Shown: positions 28,671 to 37,053 of the stretch, one piece after another
Position numbering within the stretch: the first letter of the stretch is position 1
Layout of the letters: the number at the start of each line of letters is the position of its first letter
DNA from: Andeanibacterium sp036384795
Lineage (GTDB): Bacteria > Pseudomonadota > Alphaproteobacteria > Sphingomonadales > Sphingomonadaceae
Reading direction: 5' to 3'
NCBI GenBank assembly: GCA_036384795.1
Contig: DASVLP010000074.1
Span: 41,387-105,386, forward strand
DNA length: 64,000 nucleotides
Translations under genes and position numbers: made by a program
The notes under the pieces: generated by a model
Seen by the model: only the letters and a program-made list of their open reading frames with translations
The model's database searches: none
What the model was told of the DNA's origin: nothing

Positions 28671-29573
28671 ATGGTGAGGAAGCTGCTGTTCGCTGCCTTG
28701 CTGGCCGGCGCGTCCACCCCCGCTTTCGCGCAATTCGGCGGCCCGCCCAGCCCTTACGCCCCGCTGCCGGACCACCCGTCCTGCACCCGCGACGAGCTCA
28801 AGGCGGCGACCACGGCCTATGTCGAGGCGCAGCGCACCGGCGATATCTCCAGGCTGCCGCTCGATGCGAAGGCGCACTTTCTTGAAAACATGAACACGGT
28901 GGAGAAGACCGCCGGCCTGTGGAACACCGCGCTCCCGATCGCCAACGCCCAGAGCTTCCACGACGACTTGCGCTGCAAGACCTTCACCGAGATCGTCGTC
29001 ACCGACGGCGGCCATCCGTACGTGATCGGCACCCGGCTCTACATGGACAAAGGCAAGGTCCTGCGGGTGGACAGCCTGGTGACCGACAAGGGCGACTGGC
29101 TGTTCAACGCCAACGCCTATCTCAAGTACACCCGCCAGGAGGGCAACTGGGGGCCGCTCGGCAAGTATCAGCTGAGCGATCCCGGCGAGATGGTGGCCGG
29201 CGCCAATGCCTATCTGAGCTCGTTCAGCGACAAGTTCATGCACGTGCCCTGGGGCACTCCGTGCGCGCGGCTGGAGGGCGGCGCCTACACCAACCGCGAC
29301 AACAAGCCCGATGCGAGCTGCGAGGTCGGGATCCCGGCGGGCGTGCTCTACATCGTCAATCGCGACTACCTGATCGACACCGAAAAAGGGGTGATCAACG
29401 TGTTCTGCCGCTTCGGCAACTCGACCAGCGGAATGCCCGACAGCCACACCTTCCGTTACATCGACGGGAAGATCCGCGGCGTGCATACGCTGAGCGTGAA
29501 CCTCACCGACACTCCTTCGCCCCAGGCCAACGACGAAGGCGGGATGGTCGGCGGGCCGCCGCCGAAGGGCTGA
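28671..29573 (+). CDS. Secreted DUF8021-like protein, copy 2
   Basis: A 300-residue exported protein related in layout to the gene just upstream. Signal peptide MVRKLLFAALLAGASTPAFA; then CTRDELKAATTAYVEAQRTGDIS, which parallels the helix in copy 1; then FLENMNTVEKTAGLW, which parallels FTENGVELPFGTEGLW. A second half carries DPGEMVAGANAYLSSFSDK and a closing FRYIDGKIRGVHTLSVNL. The two genes are 35 bp apart and look like a diverged tandem duplication. No catalytic motif is recognised; the NTF2-like halves suggest a binding pocket. Confidence 0.6.
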   Translation: MVRKLLFAALLAGASTPAFAQFGGPPSPYAPLPDHPSCTRDELKAATTAYVEAQRTGDISRLPLDAKAHFLENMNTVEKTAGLWNTALPIANAQSFHDDLRCKTFTEIVVTDGGHPYVIGTRLYMDKGKVLRVDSLVTDKGDWLFNANAYLKYTRQEGNWGPLGKYQLSDPGEMVAGANAYLSSFSDKFMHVPWGTPCARLEGGAYTNRDNKPDASCEVGIPAGVLYIVNRDYLIDTEKGVINVFCRFGNSTSGMPDSHTFRYIDGKIRGVHTLSVNLTDTPSPQANDEGGMVGGPPPKG

Positions 29574-29659
29574 AGGGCGAGCCGACCCTTGCCGCGTTCT
29601 GCGGCTTTGCGGCCACCGCGAGTTGGGATATATCCGGCAATCGGCGGGAGGTGCGCTCG

Positions 29660-29887
29660 ATGTCGTTCATCAAGGCCATGATCCTGGGTGCGATCCTGAC
29701 CGGCGTGGTTTCGCTGATCGTGGGCTCGCAAGGCTCGGACGGCGGATTGCTGTCGATCTTTCCGGTCGACGTCCACGCCGCGAAGCTGCACTTCGAGCAG
29801 GTCCACAACTTCACGTTCTACTGGTCATGGCCGCTGTTCCTCGCCGGCAGCGGGCTCGCCTGGGCGATCATCCTGATGCTGGACTAG
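29660..29887 (+). CDS. Small two-helix membrane protein
   Basis: A 75-residue protein with two hydrophobic segments (AMILGAILTGVVSLIVG near the N-terminus and FYWSWPLFLAGSGLAWAIILML at the C-terminus) and a short loop between them with KLHFEQVHNFTF. GGGAGG lies eight bases before the ATG. It resembles short sphingomonad membrane proteins of unknown function. It ends convergently with the esterase gene 15 bp further on. Confidence 0.6.
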   Translation: MSFIKAMILGAILTGVVSLIVGSQGSDGGLLSIFPVDVHAAKLHFEQVHNFTFYWSWPLFLAGSGLAWAIILMLD

Positions 29888-29902
29888 CGGCGGGCACGCC
29901 GC

Positions 29903-30859
29903 TCAGCCCAACAACACCCGCAGCCCGCGATGCAGGTCGGTCTGCGCCTGCGCCGCCAGGCGCGTGCCCGGGACCATCTCGAACGCGTGGATCGCGCCGG
30001 GATAGACGTGGAGCTCGGTGTGCACGCCCGCGTCGATCAGGCGGCGGGCGTAGTCGAGGTCCTCGTCGAGGAACAAGTCGAGCGCGCCGGTGGCGATGTA
30101 GGTCGACGGCAGGCCGGAAAGGTCTTCCGCGAGCGCGGGCGAGAACCAGCCCTTGCGGTGATCGGTCGGGTCGTAGTTCCCGCGCAGGCTTTCCCAGCCG
30201 AACCGGTTCTTCGCATGGGTCCAGATGAACTCGCCGGTGTGCGCGTTCTTCCACCGGTCGTCGGGCCCGCCGGTGCGCCAGTCGAGCATCGGATAGATCA
30301 GCACTTGCCCGGCGAGCCTGGGCCCGCCACGGTCGCGCGCCATCAGCGCGAGGCTGGCGGCAAGGCCGCCCCCGGCGCTCTCGCCCATCACCACGATCCG
30401 CGCGGGGTCGACGTTCAGCTCGTCCGCATGCTCGACCAGCCACAGCAGCCCGGCGTAGTTGTCCTCCTGCGGCGCGGGAAACGGGTTTTCCGGGCACAGC
30501 CGGTAATCGACCGACACGATCACGCAATCGTGCTCCTGCGCCAGCGGCGGCTTGGTGAGCCCGGCGTAGTCGGCGGTGCCGACCACCATTCCGCCGCCAT
30601 GGATGTGCAGGATGGCGCCGCGCCCGCGCGTTTCGGACGGCGGATCGATCACCACCAGCTTCACGCCAAGATCGTTTGGTCCGCCGCCCTCGACCGGCGC
30701 CCGCGCCTCGCGGATCGGAAACGGCGGCGGCGGCAAGCCCGCGCCGGAGAACATCGGATTGGTGCGTACCTCGGCCAGCGTTTCGATGGTGAGATCAACG
30801 TCCGGCATGTCGAGCATCGGCAGGATCTCGGGATCGACCAGGTGGCGGCTTCTGCTCAT
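29903..30859 (-). CDS. Alpha/beta hydrolase, hormone-sensitive-lipase group
   Basis: A 318-residue cytoplasmic esterase. The oxyanion motif HIHGGGMVVGTADY, the elbow VVMGESAGGGLAAS, and a late catalytic region (ATGALDLFLDEDLDYAR for the Asp and YPGAIHAFEMVPG for the His) place it in the HSL/GDSAG group. It overlaps the CoA-transferase gene upstream by four bases (ATGA), so both are translated from one message. A role on an ester linked to the aromatic or acyl-CoA chemistry of its neighbours is possible. Confidence 0.85.
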   Translation of the reverse strand: MSRSRHLVDPEILPMLDMPDVDLTIETLAEVRTNPMFSGAGLPPPPFPIREARAPVEGGGPNDLGVKLVVIDPPSETRGRGAILHIHGGGMVVGTADYAGLTKPPLAQEHDCVIVSVDYRLCPENPFPAPQEDNYAGLLWLVEHADELNVDPARIVVMGESAGGGLAASLALMARDRGGPRLAGQVLIYPMLDWRTGGPDDRWKNAHTGEFIWTHAKNRFGWESLRGNYDPTDHRKGWFSPALAEDLSGLPSTYIATGALDLFLDEDLDYARRLIDAGVHTELHVYPGAIHAFEMVPGTRLAAQAQTDLHRGLRVLLG

Positions 30860-31974
30860 TTCCTATCTCCCAATCTCGGCGAAGGCTTCGCCGGTGCCAG
30901 TTGGGCATCCGAAAACACGATCGGCGTTCTCAGGCCCGGCACTGGCGTACCGTCCTCGCGCGCGATGTCGAGCCGCATTCCGCGGGCGGCGATCTGCGGG
31001 TCGGCCAAGGCTTCGGCCACGGTGTTGATCGGGCCCGCCGGAACTCCACGATCGTCCAGCGCCGTGAGCAGCTTGTCCCGCTGCCAGCCGCGCGTCTTGT
31101 CTGCAACCGCCGCGGACACTTCTCCGCGCGCGGCGACCCTGCCCGCATTCGTCGCCCATCCGGGCTTCGCCGGAAGGCCGAGCAGTTCGACGAGCCGCGC
31201 GAACTGCTCGTCATTTCCGACCGCGACGATCACCCAGCCGTCGGCGGTGGGAAAAGCCTCGTACGGCACGATGTTGGGATGTGCGTTGCCGAGCCGGTGC
31301 GGCGCCTCGCCCGAAACCCAGTAGTTCATCGCCTGGTTGGCGAGCGTGCCGACCATCGTGTCGAACAGCGCCATGTCGATGTGCTGTCCGCGCCCAGTCG
31401 CCGCGCGCTGGATCAGCGCCGCCTGGATGGCGATCACCGCGTAAAGCCCGGTCATGATATCGGCATAAGCAACGCCAATCTTCTGCGGTGGCCCCGCCGG
31501 ATCGCCGGTCAGGTCCATGATCCCGCTCATTCCCTGGACGACGAAATCGTAGCCGGCGCGCCCGGCATAAGGGCCAGTCTGCCCGAAGCCGGTGATCGAA
31601 CAATAGATGAGGCGCGGGTTGAGCGCGGCGAGGCTTTCGTAGTCGAGCCCGAACTTCGCGAGACCGCCGACCTTGAAGTTCTCGATCACCACGTCGGCCT
31701 CACGGATCAGGTCGAGCACGCGGGCGCGGTCTTCTGCGTTGCCGAAGTCTGCCATAATCGAGGCCTTCCCGCGATTGGCGGCATGGAAATAGGCCGCGTC
31801 CCTGGTGCCATCGACGTTCTCGACGAACGGCGGGCCCCACCCGCGCGTCTCGTCGCCTTGCGGACTTTCCACCTTGATTACCTCGGCGCCAAGGTCGGCG
31901 AGCACTTGCCCCGCCCACGGCCCCGCCAGAACCCGCGCCAGCTCGACCACCTTGATGCCTTCAAGCGGCGCCAT
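30856..31974 (-). CDS. Family III CoA-transferase (CaiB/BaiF type)
   Basis: A 372-residue family III CoA-transferase. The opening LEGIKVVELARVLAGPWAGQVLADLGAEVIKVE and the ENFKVGGLAKFGLDY block with GYDFVVQGMSGIMDLTG are standard. The catalytic Asp is expected in GRGQHIDMALFDTMVG. These enzymes move CoA between organic acids, which would activate a carboxylic acid for breakdown. It is coupled to the downstream esterase and lies 24 bp from the amidohydrolase gene upstream. Confidence 0.9.
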   Translation of the reverse strand: MAPLEGIKVVELARVLAGPWAGQVLADLGAEVIKVESPQGDETRGWGPPFVENVDGTRDAAYFHAANRGKASIMADFGNAEDRARVLDLIREADVVIENFKVGGLAKFGLDYESLAALNPRLIYCSITGFGQTGPYAGRAGYDFVVQGMSGIMDLTGDPAGPPQKIGVAYADIMTGLYAVIAIQAALIQRAATGRGQHIDMALFDTMVGTLANQAMNYWVSGEAPHRLGNAHPNIVPYEAFPTADGWVIVAVGNDEQFARLVELLGLPAKPGWATNAGRVAARGEVSAAVADKTRGWQRDKLLTALDDRGVPAGPINTVAEALADPQIAARGMRLDIAREDGTPVPGLRTPIVFSDAQLAPAKPSPRLGDRK

Positions 31975-31998
31975 CCCGCCCCTTCTCCTGTTGAGAGG

Positions 31999-33051
31999 TT
32001 ACTGCGGCGCGATATGGAAGATCCGTTCGGCGTTGCCGTGGCACAGCGCGTGGCGCTCTTCGTCGGTGCATTCGAACTCGTCGATGAACCGCACCGCCGG
32101 TTCCATCGGCTGGTAGGGGTAATCGATCGCCCACAGCACTTTGTCGATCCCGAGCTTGTCGATCGAATAGCGCAGCGCCAGCGGGTCCTCGACGCCGCTG
32201 TTGGTGACGTAGAAATTGTCCTGGAAGTACTCCGCCATGCTGCGCTGCGTCTTCTTGGCCCGGCCAGCCTTTTGCGCGCGGCTGTTCATGAAATTGATCC
32301 GCCAGAGCCAGAACGGCACCGCCTCGCCCATGTGGCCGATGCAGATCTTGAGGTTCGGGAATGCGTCGAACACGCCGCCGGCCATCATCCGCACCGCGTG
32401 GGTGCCGACTTCCATGCCGTAGCCCCACATCGCGCTGTCCATCCCGTAGTCCTGCAGCGGGCCCTTGAAGCCGTAGCTGGCGGCGCGCGGATGGATGTAG
32501 ATCACCCGGTCGAGCGCCTCGGCGGCTTCGAGGATCGGCCAGAACTTGGGATCGTCGAGATATTCGTCGTACGTGTGGCTGTTGATCATGAAGCCGTTCA
32601 TGCCGAGCTGGTTGATCGCCCGCTCCATCTCCTTGGCCGCGCGCTTCGGGCTATGCGGCGCCATGCTGGCGAGGCTGGCGAAACGGGTCGGGTATTTCTT
32701 GCAGAGCCCTGCGAGGATGTCGTTGGAAAGCGCCGCCAGCTCGGTCGCGGTGTCGGCATCGAACATCTGCACCCCCGGCGCGGTGAGCGCGAGCAGGTGC
32801 ATGTCGACCCCGAACTGGTCCATCTGCTTGAGCCGGGTGTCCTCGGCATCCAGCAGTCCCTCGAGGAAATTGACCCCGGCATATTGGGTGCCGCCGCCTT
32901 CCTGATCGTAGATGCCCGCGACCAGCTGCTTGTCGAGGCTCTGCGACGGCCCTTGCGAAACCTTCTTCAGCTCGGCCGCGACCTCGGGGATCGACCAGGC
33001 TTCCTCGGTGGCGATCTTGCGGACTTTGGCGGCCATTGCGTGCTCTCCCAT
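31999..33051 (-). CDS. Amidohydrolase-2 family decarboxylase (LigW/gamma-resorcylate type)
   Basis: A 350-residue (or 346 from the second Met) metal-dependent amidohydrolase of the ACMSD group. Its pattern IATEEAWSIPE, DQFGVDMHLLALTAPGVQ, MINSHTYDEYLDDPKF, IYIHPRAAS, CIGHMGEAVPFWLWR, FYVTNSGVED and LWAIDYPYQ runs parallel to 5-carboxyvanillate decarboxylase LigW and gamma-resorcylate decarboxylase. The metal ligands would be the Glu of TEEAW, the His of YIHP, the His of GHMGE and the Asp of AIDYP. A decarboxylase of a hydroxylated benzoate is therefore likely; the exact substrate is open. Together with the CoA-transferase and esterase it forms a short minus-strand group. Confidence 0.78.
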   Translation of the reverse strand: MGEHAMAAKVRKIATEEAWSIPEVAAELKKVSQGPSQSLDKQLVAGIYDQEGGGTQYAGVNFLEGLLDAEDTRLKQMDQFGVDMHLLALTAPGVQMFDADTATELAALSNDILAGLCKKYPTRFASLASMAPHSPKRAAKEMERAINQLGMNGFMINSHTYDEYLDDPKFWPILEAAEALDRVIYIHPRAASYGFKGPLQDYGMDSAMWGYGMEVGTHAVRMMAGGVFDAFPNLKICIGHMGEAVPFWLWRINFMNSRAQKAGRAKKTQRSMAEYFQDNFYVTNSGVEDPLALRYSIDKLGIDKVLWAIDYPYQPMEPAVRFIDEFECTDEERHALCHGNAERIFHIAPQ

Positions 33052-33097
33052 GGTTGTTGCGGCGACTTAAAGGGAAGCCTGGCGCGAGCGCAATGCC

Positions 33098-34426
33098 TCA
33101 CACCGTGCCGAATCGCGCCGAATGCTCGCGGATTGTCGCCCCGATGTTCTCGTCGCTGTCGAAGTTGCCGTACCACCCTTGCGGCTCGTGCGGAGGGTCG
33201 CCCATGTACTGGGTGTCGCCCGGCTGGAAGCGGTGATCGCCGTGCTGTGCCCTCGCCTCGCCGCTCCAGCCCCAGAAGTTGGTGCCACTGACCGAGCCGC
33301 CCGCGTCCGAGCTGTGAGTTTCTGCCGCGGCGTAGATCAGCCTGTAATAACGCTCGCGGAAGGTGATCGGCACCCACGGATCGTAGAGCTCGCCGTCGCG
33401 TGGGAAGCCGAATTCCTCGAACACCAGCGGCTTGCCGGCCTTCTCGGCAAGGCGGATGTGGGTCGAGAGGTAATCTTCCACTTTGGCTTTTCCGGCTTCC
33501 CAAGTGCCGGCGAGATCCTTGCCGTCGACCCAGCCCCAATTGAGCGGCCAGATGTGCGCGGTGAGATAGTCGATGTTCCGGTGCGCGCGCAGCACGATGT
33601 CCTCGCGCCCGTTGGCAGCGATGGTGCCTTCCATTCCGAGCGAAACCAGCTGGTTCGGCGCGAGCTTGCGGATCATCGCGGCGCTGTCGTCGATCCATTT
33701 GTAGTAGCTCGGCAAGTGCGCCTCGATCGCCTCGGGCGTGGCGCCGGGGCGCGGCTCGTTGCCCAGCTGCCACGCCATGATCGTCGGATCCGCGGCGTAG
33801 CGCCGCCCGTTGATCGTGTTGGTCCGGCCGATCAGTGTGCCCAGGTAGTCGAAATAGCCCTGCATCGCCTGCGCGTTCGCGTAGAACCCGCTCGCCATGT
33901 CCGCGAATGCCGGCCACGGACGGGCGGGGTCGTTCATCTCCAGGTAGCTGCTGGTCGCCCAGTACAGCCGGGTCATGAACCCGCCCGACCACTCCCAGAA
34001 GTTCGAAACGTAAAGCACCGCGGTCATGTCGCGCTTGGCCATCTCGGCAAGCGCGAAATCCAGCCCTTCGAGCAGCGCTAGGTTGTACTTGCCCGCGCGG
34101 TCGACGAATCCCGGCCTGATCGCGTTCCGGAGCGGTCCTTCCTCCGCGCCCGCGAGCAGCCGGATGTTCGTGACGCCGAGGCCCTTCAGCCGCTCGAGCT
34201 CGCGCGTCAGCCGGGTACGGTCCCCCACCGGCTCGCCGCTGCCGAGCCAGGCGAGATACCACGCGTTGGCCCCGGCGTAGCGGTAGGGCTTGCCTCGCCG
34301 GGTGAAGCCTTTGCCATCGCGCCGGACGAACGGGTCGATCGCGCTCCTGGCCGTCGCGCATCCGCCCAGCAAGCCCGCCGCCGCAAGCCCCCCGAGGGCG
34401 CGGCGCCGGTCGATCCGCCACTTCAT
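33098..34426 (-). CDS. GH5 endo-beta-1,4-mannanase-like lipoprotein
   Basis: A 442-residue glycoside hydrolase of family 5 (subfamily 7-like, beta-mannanases). The N-terminus DRRRALGGLAAAGLLGGC combines a twin-Arg-type n-region with a lipobox, so the enzyme is probably a surface or periplasmic lipoprotein. The acid/base Glu is E224 in WQLGNEPRPG and the nucleophile E338 in LVFEEFGFPR. The extended N-terminal barrel start YRYAGANAWYLAWLG is typical of GH5 mannanases. The start is ATG 34426; the frame is open further but lacks a signal. It is divergent from the LacI regulator and probably under its control. Confidence 0.85.
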   Translation of the reverse strand: MKWRIDRRRALGGLAAAGLLGGCATARSAIDPFVRRDGKGFTRRGKPYRYAGANAWYLAWLGSGEPVGDRTRLTRELERLKGLGVTNIRLLAGAEEGPLRNAIRPGFVDRAGKYNLALLEGLDFALAEMAKRDMTAVLYVSNFWEWSGGFMTRLYWATSSYLEMNDPARPWPAFADMASGFYANAQAMQGYFDYLGTLIGRTNTINGRRYAADPTIMAWQLGNEPRPGATPEAIEAHLPSYYKWIDDSAAMIRKLAPNQLVSLGMEGTIAANGREDIVLRAHRNIDYLTAHIWPLNWGWVDGKDLAGTWEAGKAKVEDYLSTHIRLAEKAGKPLVFEEFGFPRDGELYDPWVPITFRERYYRLIYAAAETHSSDAGGSVSGTNFWGWSGEARAQHGDHRFQPGDTQYMGDPPHEPQGWYGNFDSDENIGATIREHSARFGTV

Positions 34427-34453
34427 CCCGCTGCCTCCCTTCCGCGACCACGA

Positions 34454-34462
34454 TGTTAGCGC
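34454..34462. promoter_or_regulatory. LacI-type operator half-site between the GH5 and LacI genes
   Basis: TGTTAGCGC at 34454-34462 matches one half of the TGTTAGCGCTAACA-type palindromes used by LacI-family regulators, but the second half is degenerate (CCGCC). It lies in the 73-bp gap between the two divergent start codons. Confidence 0.3.
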
Positions 34463-34499
34463 CCGCCCGAACGAAGGGAAGAGCGCAGGCTCGGTCGGC

Positions 34500-35585
34500 T
34501 TGCCCACGCTTGCCAAACCCGTTGGCGCGCTCCACACCGCGCGGGCATCCGTCGGGGGCAGAGCGATCACCAAACGCGCCACTATCGTCGATATCGCGAA
34601 GGCGGCGGGCGTATCGCCCAAAACCGTTTCGCGCGTTCTCAACGAAGAGCCCCACGTGAAGCCGCAAGTGCGCGAACGGGTAAAGCACGCCGCGCGTGCG
34701 CTGGACTATCTCCCCAACGTCGCCGCGCGGGGGCTGATCACGCGCAAGAGTTATCTCATCGGGCTGACCTACGAGCGGCCGAGCCCGTCCTACGTCGTCG
34801 AGCTGCAGCGCGGCGCGCTCGAATGCCTTGAAAGCGAACGCTACCGCCTGGTGGTGCTGCCGTTCCATGACGCGCGCGCGCGGCGCGAGGAGCTGGTTGC
34901 GCTGCTGCGCTCGGCCGCGCTCGACGGAGTGGTGCTGGCCCCGCCGAGCTGCGACGTGCTGCCCGTGCTCGACGCGCTCGACAAAGCCGGCGTGCTCTAC
35001 GCGCGCATCGCCCCCCATCTCGCGCCAGAGCGCGGGGTTTCGGCGGCGATGGACGACGTCGCTGCCGCGCGCGCTCTCGCGGAACATCTGCTCGCGCTCG
35101 GCCACCGGCGATTCGGAATCATCCTGGGCGATCCTACCCACTACGCCAGCGAGGCGCGCCTCGAAGGCTATCGCAAGGCGCTGGCGGCCGCCGGGATCGG
35201 GCTGGGCGAGGTGCCGATCGAGCAGGGCGACTTCACGTTTCCGAGCGGCGAAGCGGCGGCGGGCCGGCTGCTCGCACGCACGCCGCGGCCGACGGCGATC
35301 CTCGCCCAGAATGACGACATGGCGGTGGCCGCGATCCAGGCGGCGCGCGGTCTCGGGCTCGAGGTGCCCGGCGATCTCTCGGTCACCGGGTTCGACGATT
35401 CGGAAGTCTCGCGGCTCGTCTGGCCGCGGCTCACCACGGTGCGCCAGCCGGTGTTCGAGATGGCGCGCGACGCGACCGCGCGATTGGTGGGCCAGCTGGA
35501 AGGTGAAGAGCCGGGGCCGCCACGCCAGCACCCGCATCAGCTGATCGTCCGCGATTCGACCGCGGCGCCGAGCGATGGCGGCTGA
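34500..35585 (+). CDS. LacI family transcriptional regulator
   Basis: A regulator of about 361 residues with N-terminal helix-turn-helix ATIVDIAKAAGVSPKTVSRVLNEE and a periplasmic-binding-protein-like sugar-sensing core (GVVLAPPSCDV, FGIILGDPTHYASEARLEGY, AILAQNDDMAVAAIQAARG, TGFDDSEVSRLVWPRLTTVRQP). The start is uncertain: no ATG or GTG lies in frame near the DNA-binding domain, and TTG 34500 is the only conventional codon, without a good ribosome site. It is divergent from the GH5 gene and its end overlaps the GPH transporter start by 11 bp, so the three genes look like one regulatory unit. Confidence 0.85.
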   Translation: MPTLAKPVGALHTARASVGGRAITKRATIVDIAKAAGVSPKTVSRVLNEEPHVKPQVRERVKHAARALDYLPNVAARGLITRKSYLIGLTYERPSPSYVVELQRGALECLESERYRLVVLPFHDARARREELVALLRSAALDGVVLAPPSCDVLPVLDALDKAGVLYARIAPHLAPERGVSAAMDDVAAARALAEHLLALGHRRFGIILGDPTHYASEARLEGYRKALAAAGIGLGEVPIEQGDFTFPSGEAAAGRLLARTPRPTAILAQNDDMAVAAIQAARGLGLEVPGDLSVTGFDDSEVSRLVWPRLTTVRQPVFEMARDATARLVGQLEGEEPGPPRQHPHQLIVRDSTAAPSDGG

Positions 35586-36852
35586 TCCCGGCAGCGACAT
35601 ACCGCTGCCCGAAAAGGTCGCGTTCGCGGCCGGCGACACCGGGTTCAACTTCGTCTGGCAGACGATCGAGCTCTACCTGTTGTTCTATTACATCAACGTG
35701 CTCGGGATCGCGCCGGGACAGGCCGCCGCGATCTTTCTGGTGGGCGGCGCGATCGATCTGGCGGGAGACCCGCTGATCGGAGCGCTGGTTGACCGCACGC
35801 GTGACCGGATCAGCGCGCGCGGCTGGATGGTCGTCGCCGGGCCGCCGCTGGGTCTCGCGCTTGCCGGTACCTTCCTGCCTCCCCCAGTGCCGGGCGCCTG
35901 GGGCATCGCCTTCCTTGCAGCGATGCATGTGCTGCTGCGGGTCACCTACAGCCTCGGCAACATCCCCTATGCCGCCCTGACCGCGCGGATCACCGGCGAC
36001 CCGGCGGGCCAGGTCAGGCTGACCGGCGTGCGGATGCAAGGCGCCGCGGTCGGCGGCCTGATCGCCGCGCTCGTCTATTTCGCGTTTCCGCTGCGCGACC
36101 AAGTCGGCGGAGTGCCGCTCGGCGCGATCGCGCTTGGCTTTGGCGCCCAGCCTTTGTTCCTGCTCACCTGGCGCGGGGTGCGCGAGCGGGCCGAGCCGGC
36201 CGCGCAGCCGGTGCACTCGCTCGCCGCGCAGCTCGGCGGGGTCGCCGTCCTGCTGCGCCGCTCTCCGCCGCTGCGCCGGCTGCTCGTGCTGATCTTCGTC
36301 TCGGGAACGTCGTGCACGATCCTCTACAAAGGCCTGCTGTTCGTGTTTGCCGGCCTCGACGCGGTCGGCTGGGGCTATGCCGCGGCGGTGTTTCCGTCGA
36401 TCGTGCTGTTCTGCGGCGCGCCGGCATGGGCGGCGCTCGCGACTCGCATCGGCCGGGTGACCACGCTGCGGCTGGCGAGTCTCATCTACGTTCTTGCCGT
36501 GAGCAGCGCATGGCTGTTCGGTTCGATCTTGGCGGTCGCGACCCCGCTGATGGCCCTCGCCGCGTTGGCTTCGGTCGGGATCTCGGTGATGTTCTTCGCG
36601 CTGGTTCCCGGCGTGATCGACGCGTGCGAGCGCGAGCTCGCGGCCGAAGGCTGCGCCGCGCGGGTTTTCGGCCTTGCCAACCTCGCCCGCAAGCTGGCGC
36701 AGGCGTGCGCGCCGCAAGTGATCGCCCTTGCGCTGGTCCTGCCCGGCGCCGGCGTGCTCGGCGCGATGGTGCTGACGGCGTTCGCCGCCCTCGCGGCCAG
36801 CCTCTGGTCTGTGCCGCGAAGCGGGGAGCTGCGCCGCTTGCGCATGGCTTGA
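35575..36852 (+). CDS. GPH-type sugar:cation symporter (MFS)
   Basis: A 425-residue polytopic transporter of the glycoside-pentoside-hexuronide:cation symporter family. The first-helix block VAFAAGDTGFNFVWQTIELYLLFYY and the loop GGAIDLAGDPLIGALVDRTR are the GPH hallmarks. NIPYAALTARITGDPAGQVRLTG follows in the position of the conserved N-x-P-Y-x-A-L motif. About 12 hydrophobic segments are seen. It likely imports an oligosaccharide released by the neighbouring GH5 enzyme. It overlaps the LacI gene by 11 bp. Confidence 0.88.
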   Translation: MAADPGSDIPLPEKVAFAAGDTGFNFVWQTIELYLLFYYINVLGIAPGQAAAIFLVGGAIDLAGDPLIGALVDRTRDRISARGWMVVAGPPLGLALAGTFLPPPVPGAWGIAFLAAMHVLLRVTYSLGNIPYAALTARITGDPAGQVRLTGVRMQGAAVGGLIAALVYFAFPLRDQVGGVPLGAIALGFGAQPLFLLTWRGVRERAEPAAQPVHSLAAQLGGVAVLLRRSPPLRRLLVLIFVSGTSCTILYKGLLFVFAGLDAVGWGYAAAVFPSIVLFCGAPAWAALATRIGRVTTLRLASLIYVLAVSSAWLFGSILAVATPLMALAALASVGISVMFFALVPGVIDACERELAAEGCAARVFGLANLARKLAQACAPQVIALALVLPGAGVLGAMVLTAFAALAASLWSVPRSGELRRLRMA

Positions 36853-36938
36853 TGCGCGCGTCACGACGGGTTTTCGTCTCGATATTGTTGCAGGAAAGCA
36901 ACCTTTGCGCGGCGGTGTGCGTAATTATGAATGCTGCA

Positions 36939-36973
36939 TTGACAGCGTTGTCGGGATTTTGGTAGCGGTATCT
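36939..36973 (+). promoter_or_regulatory. Promoter and operator region of the TonB-dependent receptor
   Basis: In the 201-bp gap before the receptor gene, TTGACA stands at 36939-36944 as a -35 candidate. TGGTAGCGGTATCT at 36960-36973 matches the island's palindrome TGGTAGCGCTATCA in 12 of 14 positions and would overlap the core promoter, the usual place for a LacI-type repressor. A second, weaker TTTAGCGGTCAC follows it. The long 5' leader to the start codon shows nothing else recognised. Confidence 0.5.
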
Positions 36974-37053
36974 TTAGCGGTCACAAACGAGGGTCGCAGA
37001 CGGAATTATCCTGCGCCGGTTGTTTTGCGGCGCTAACGGGAGGGAGAGATTAT

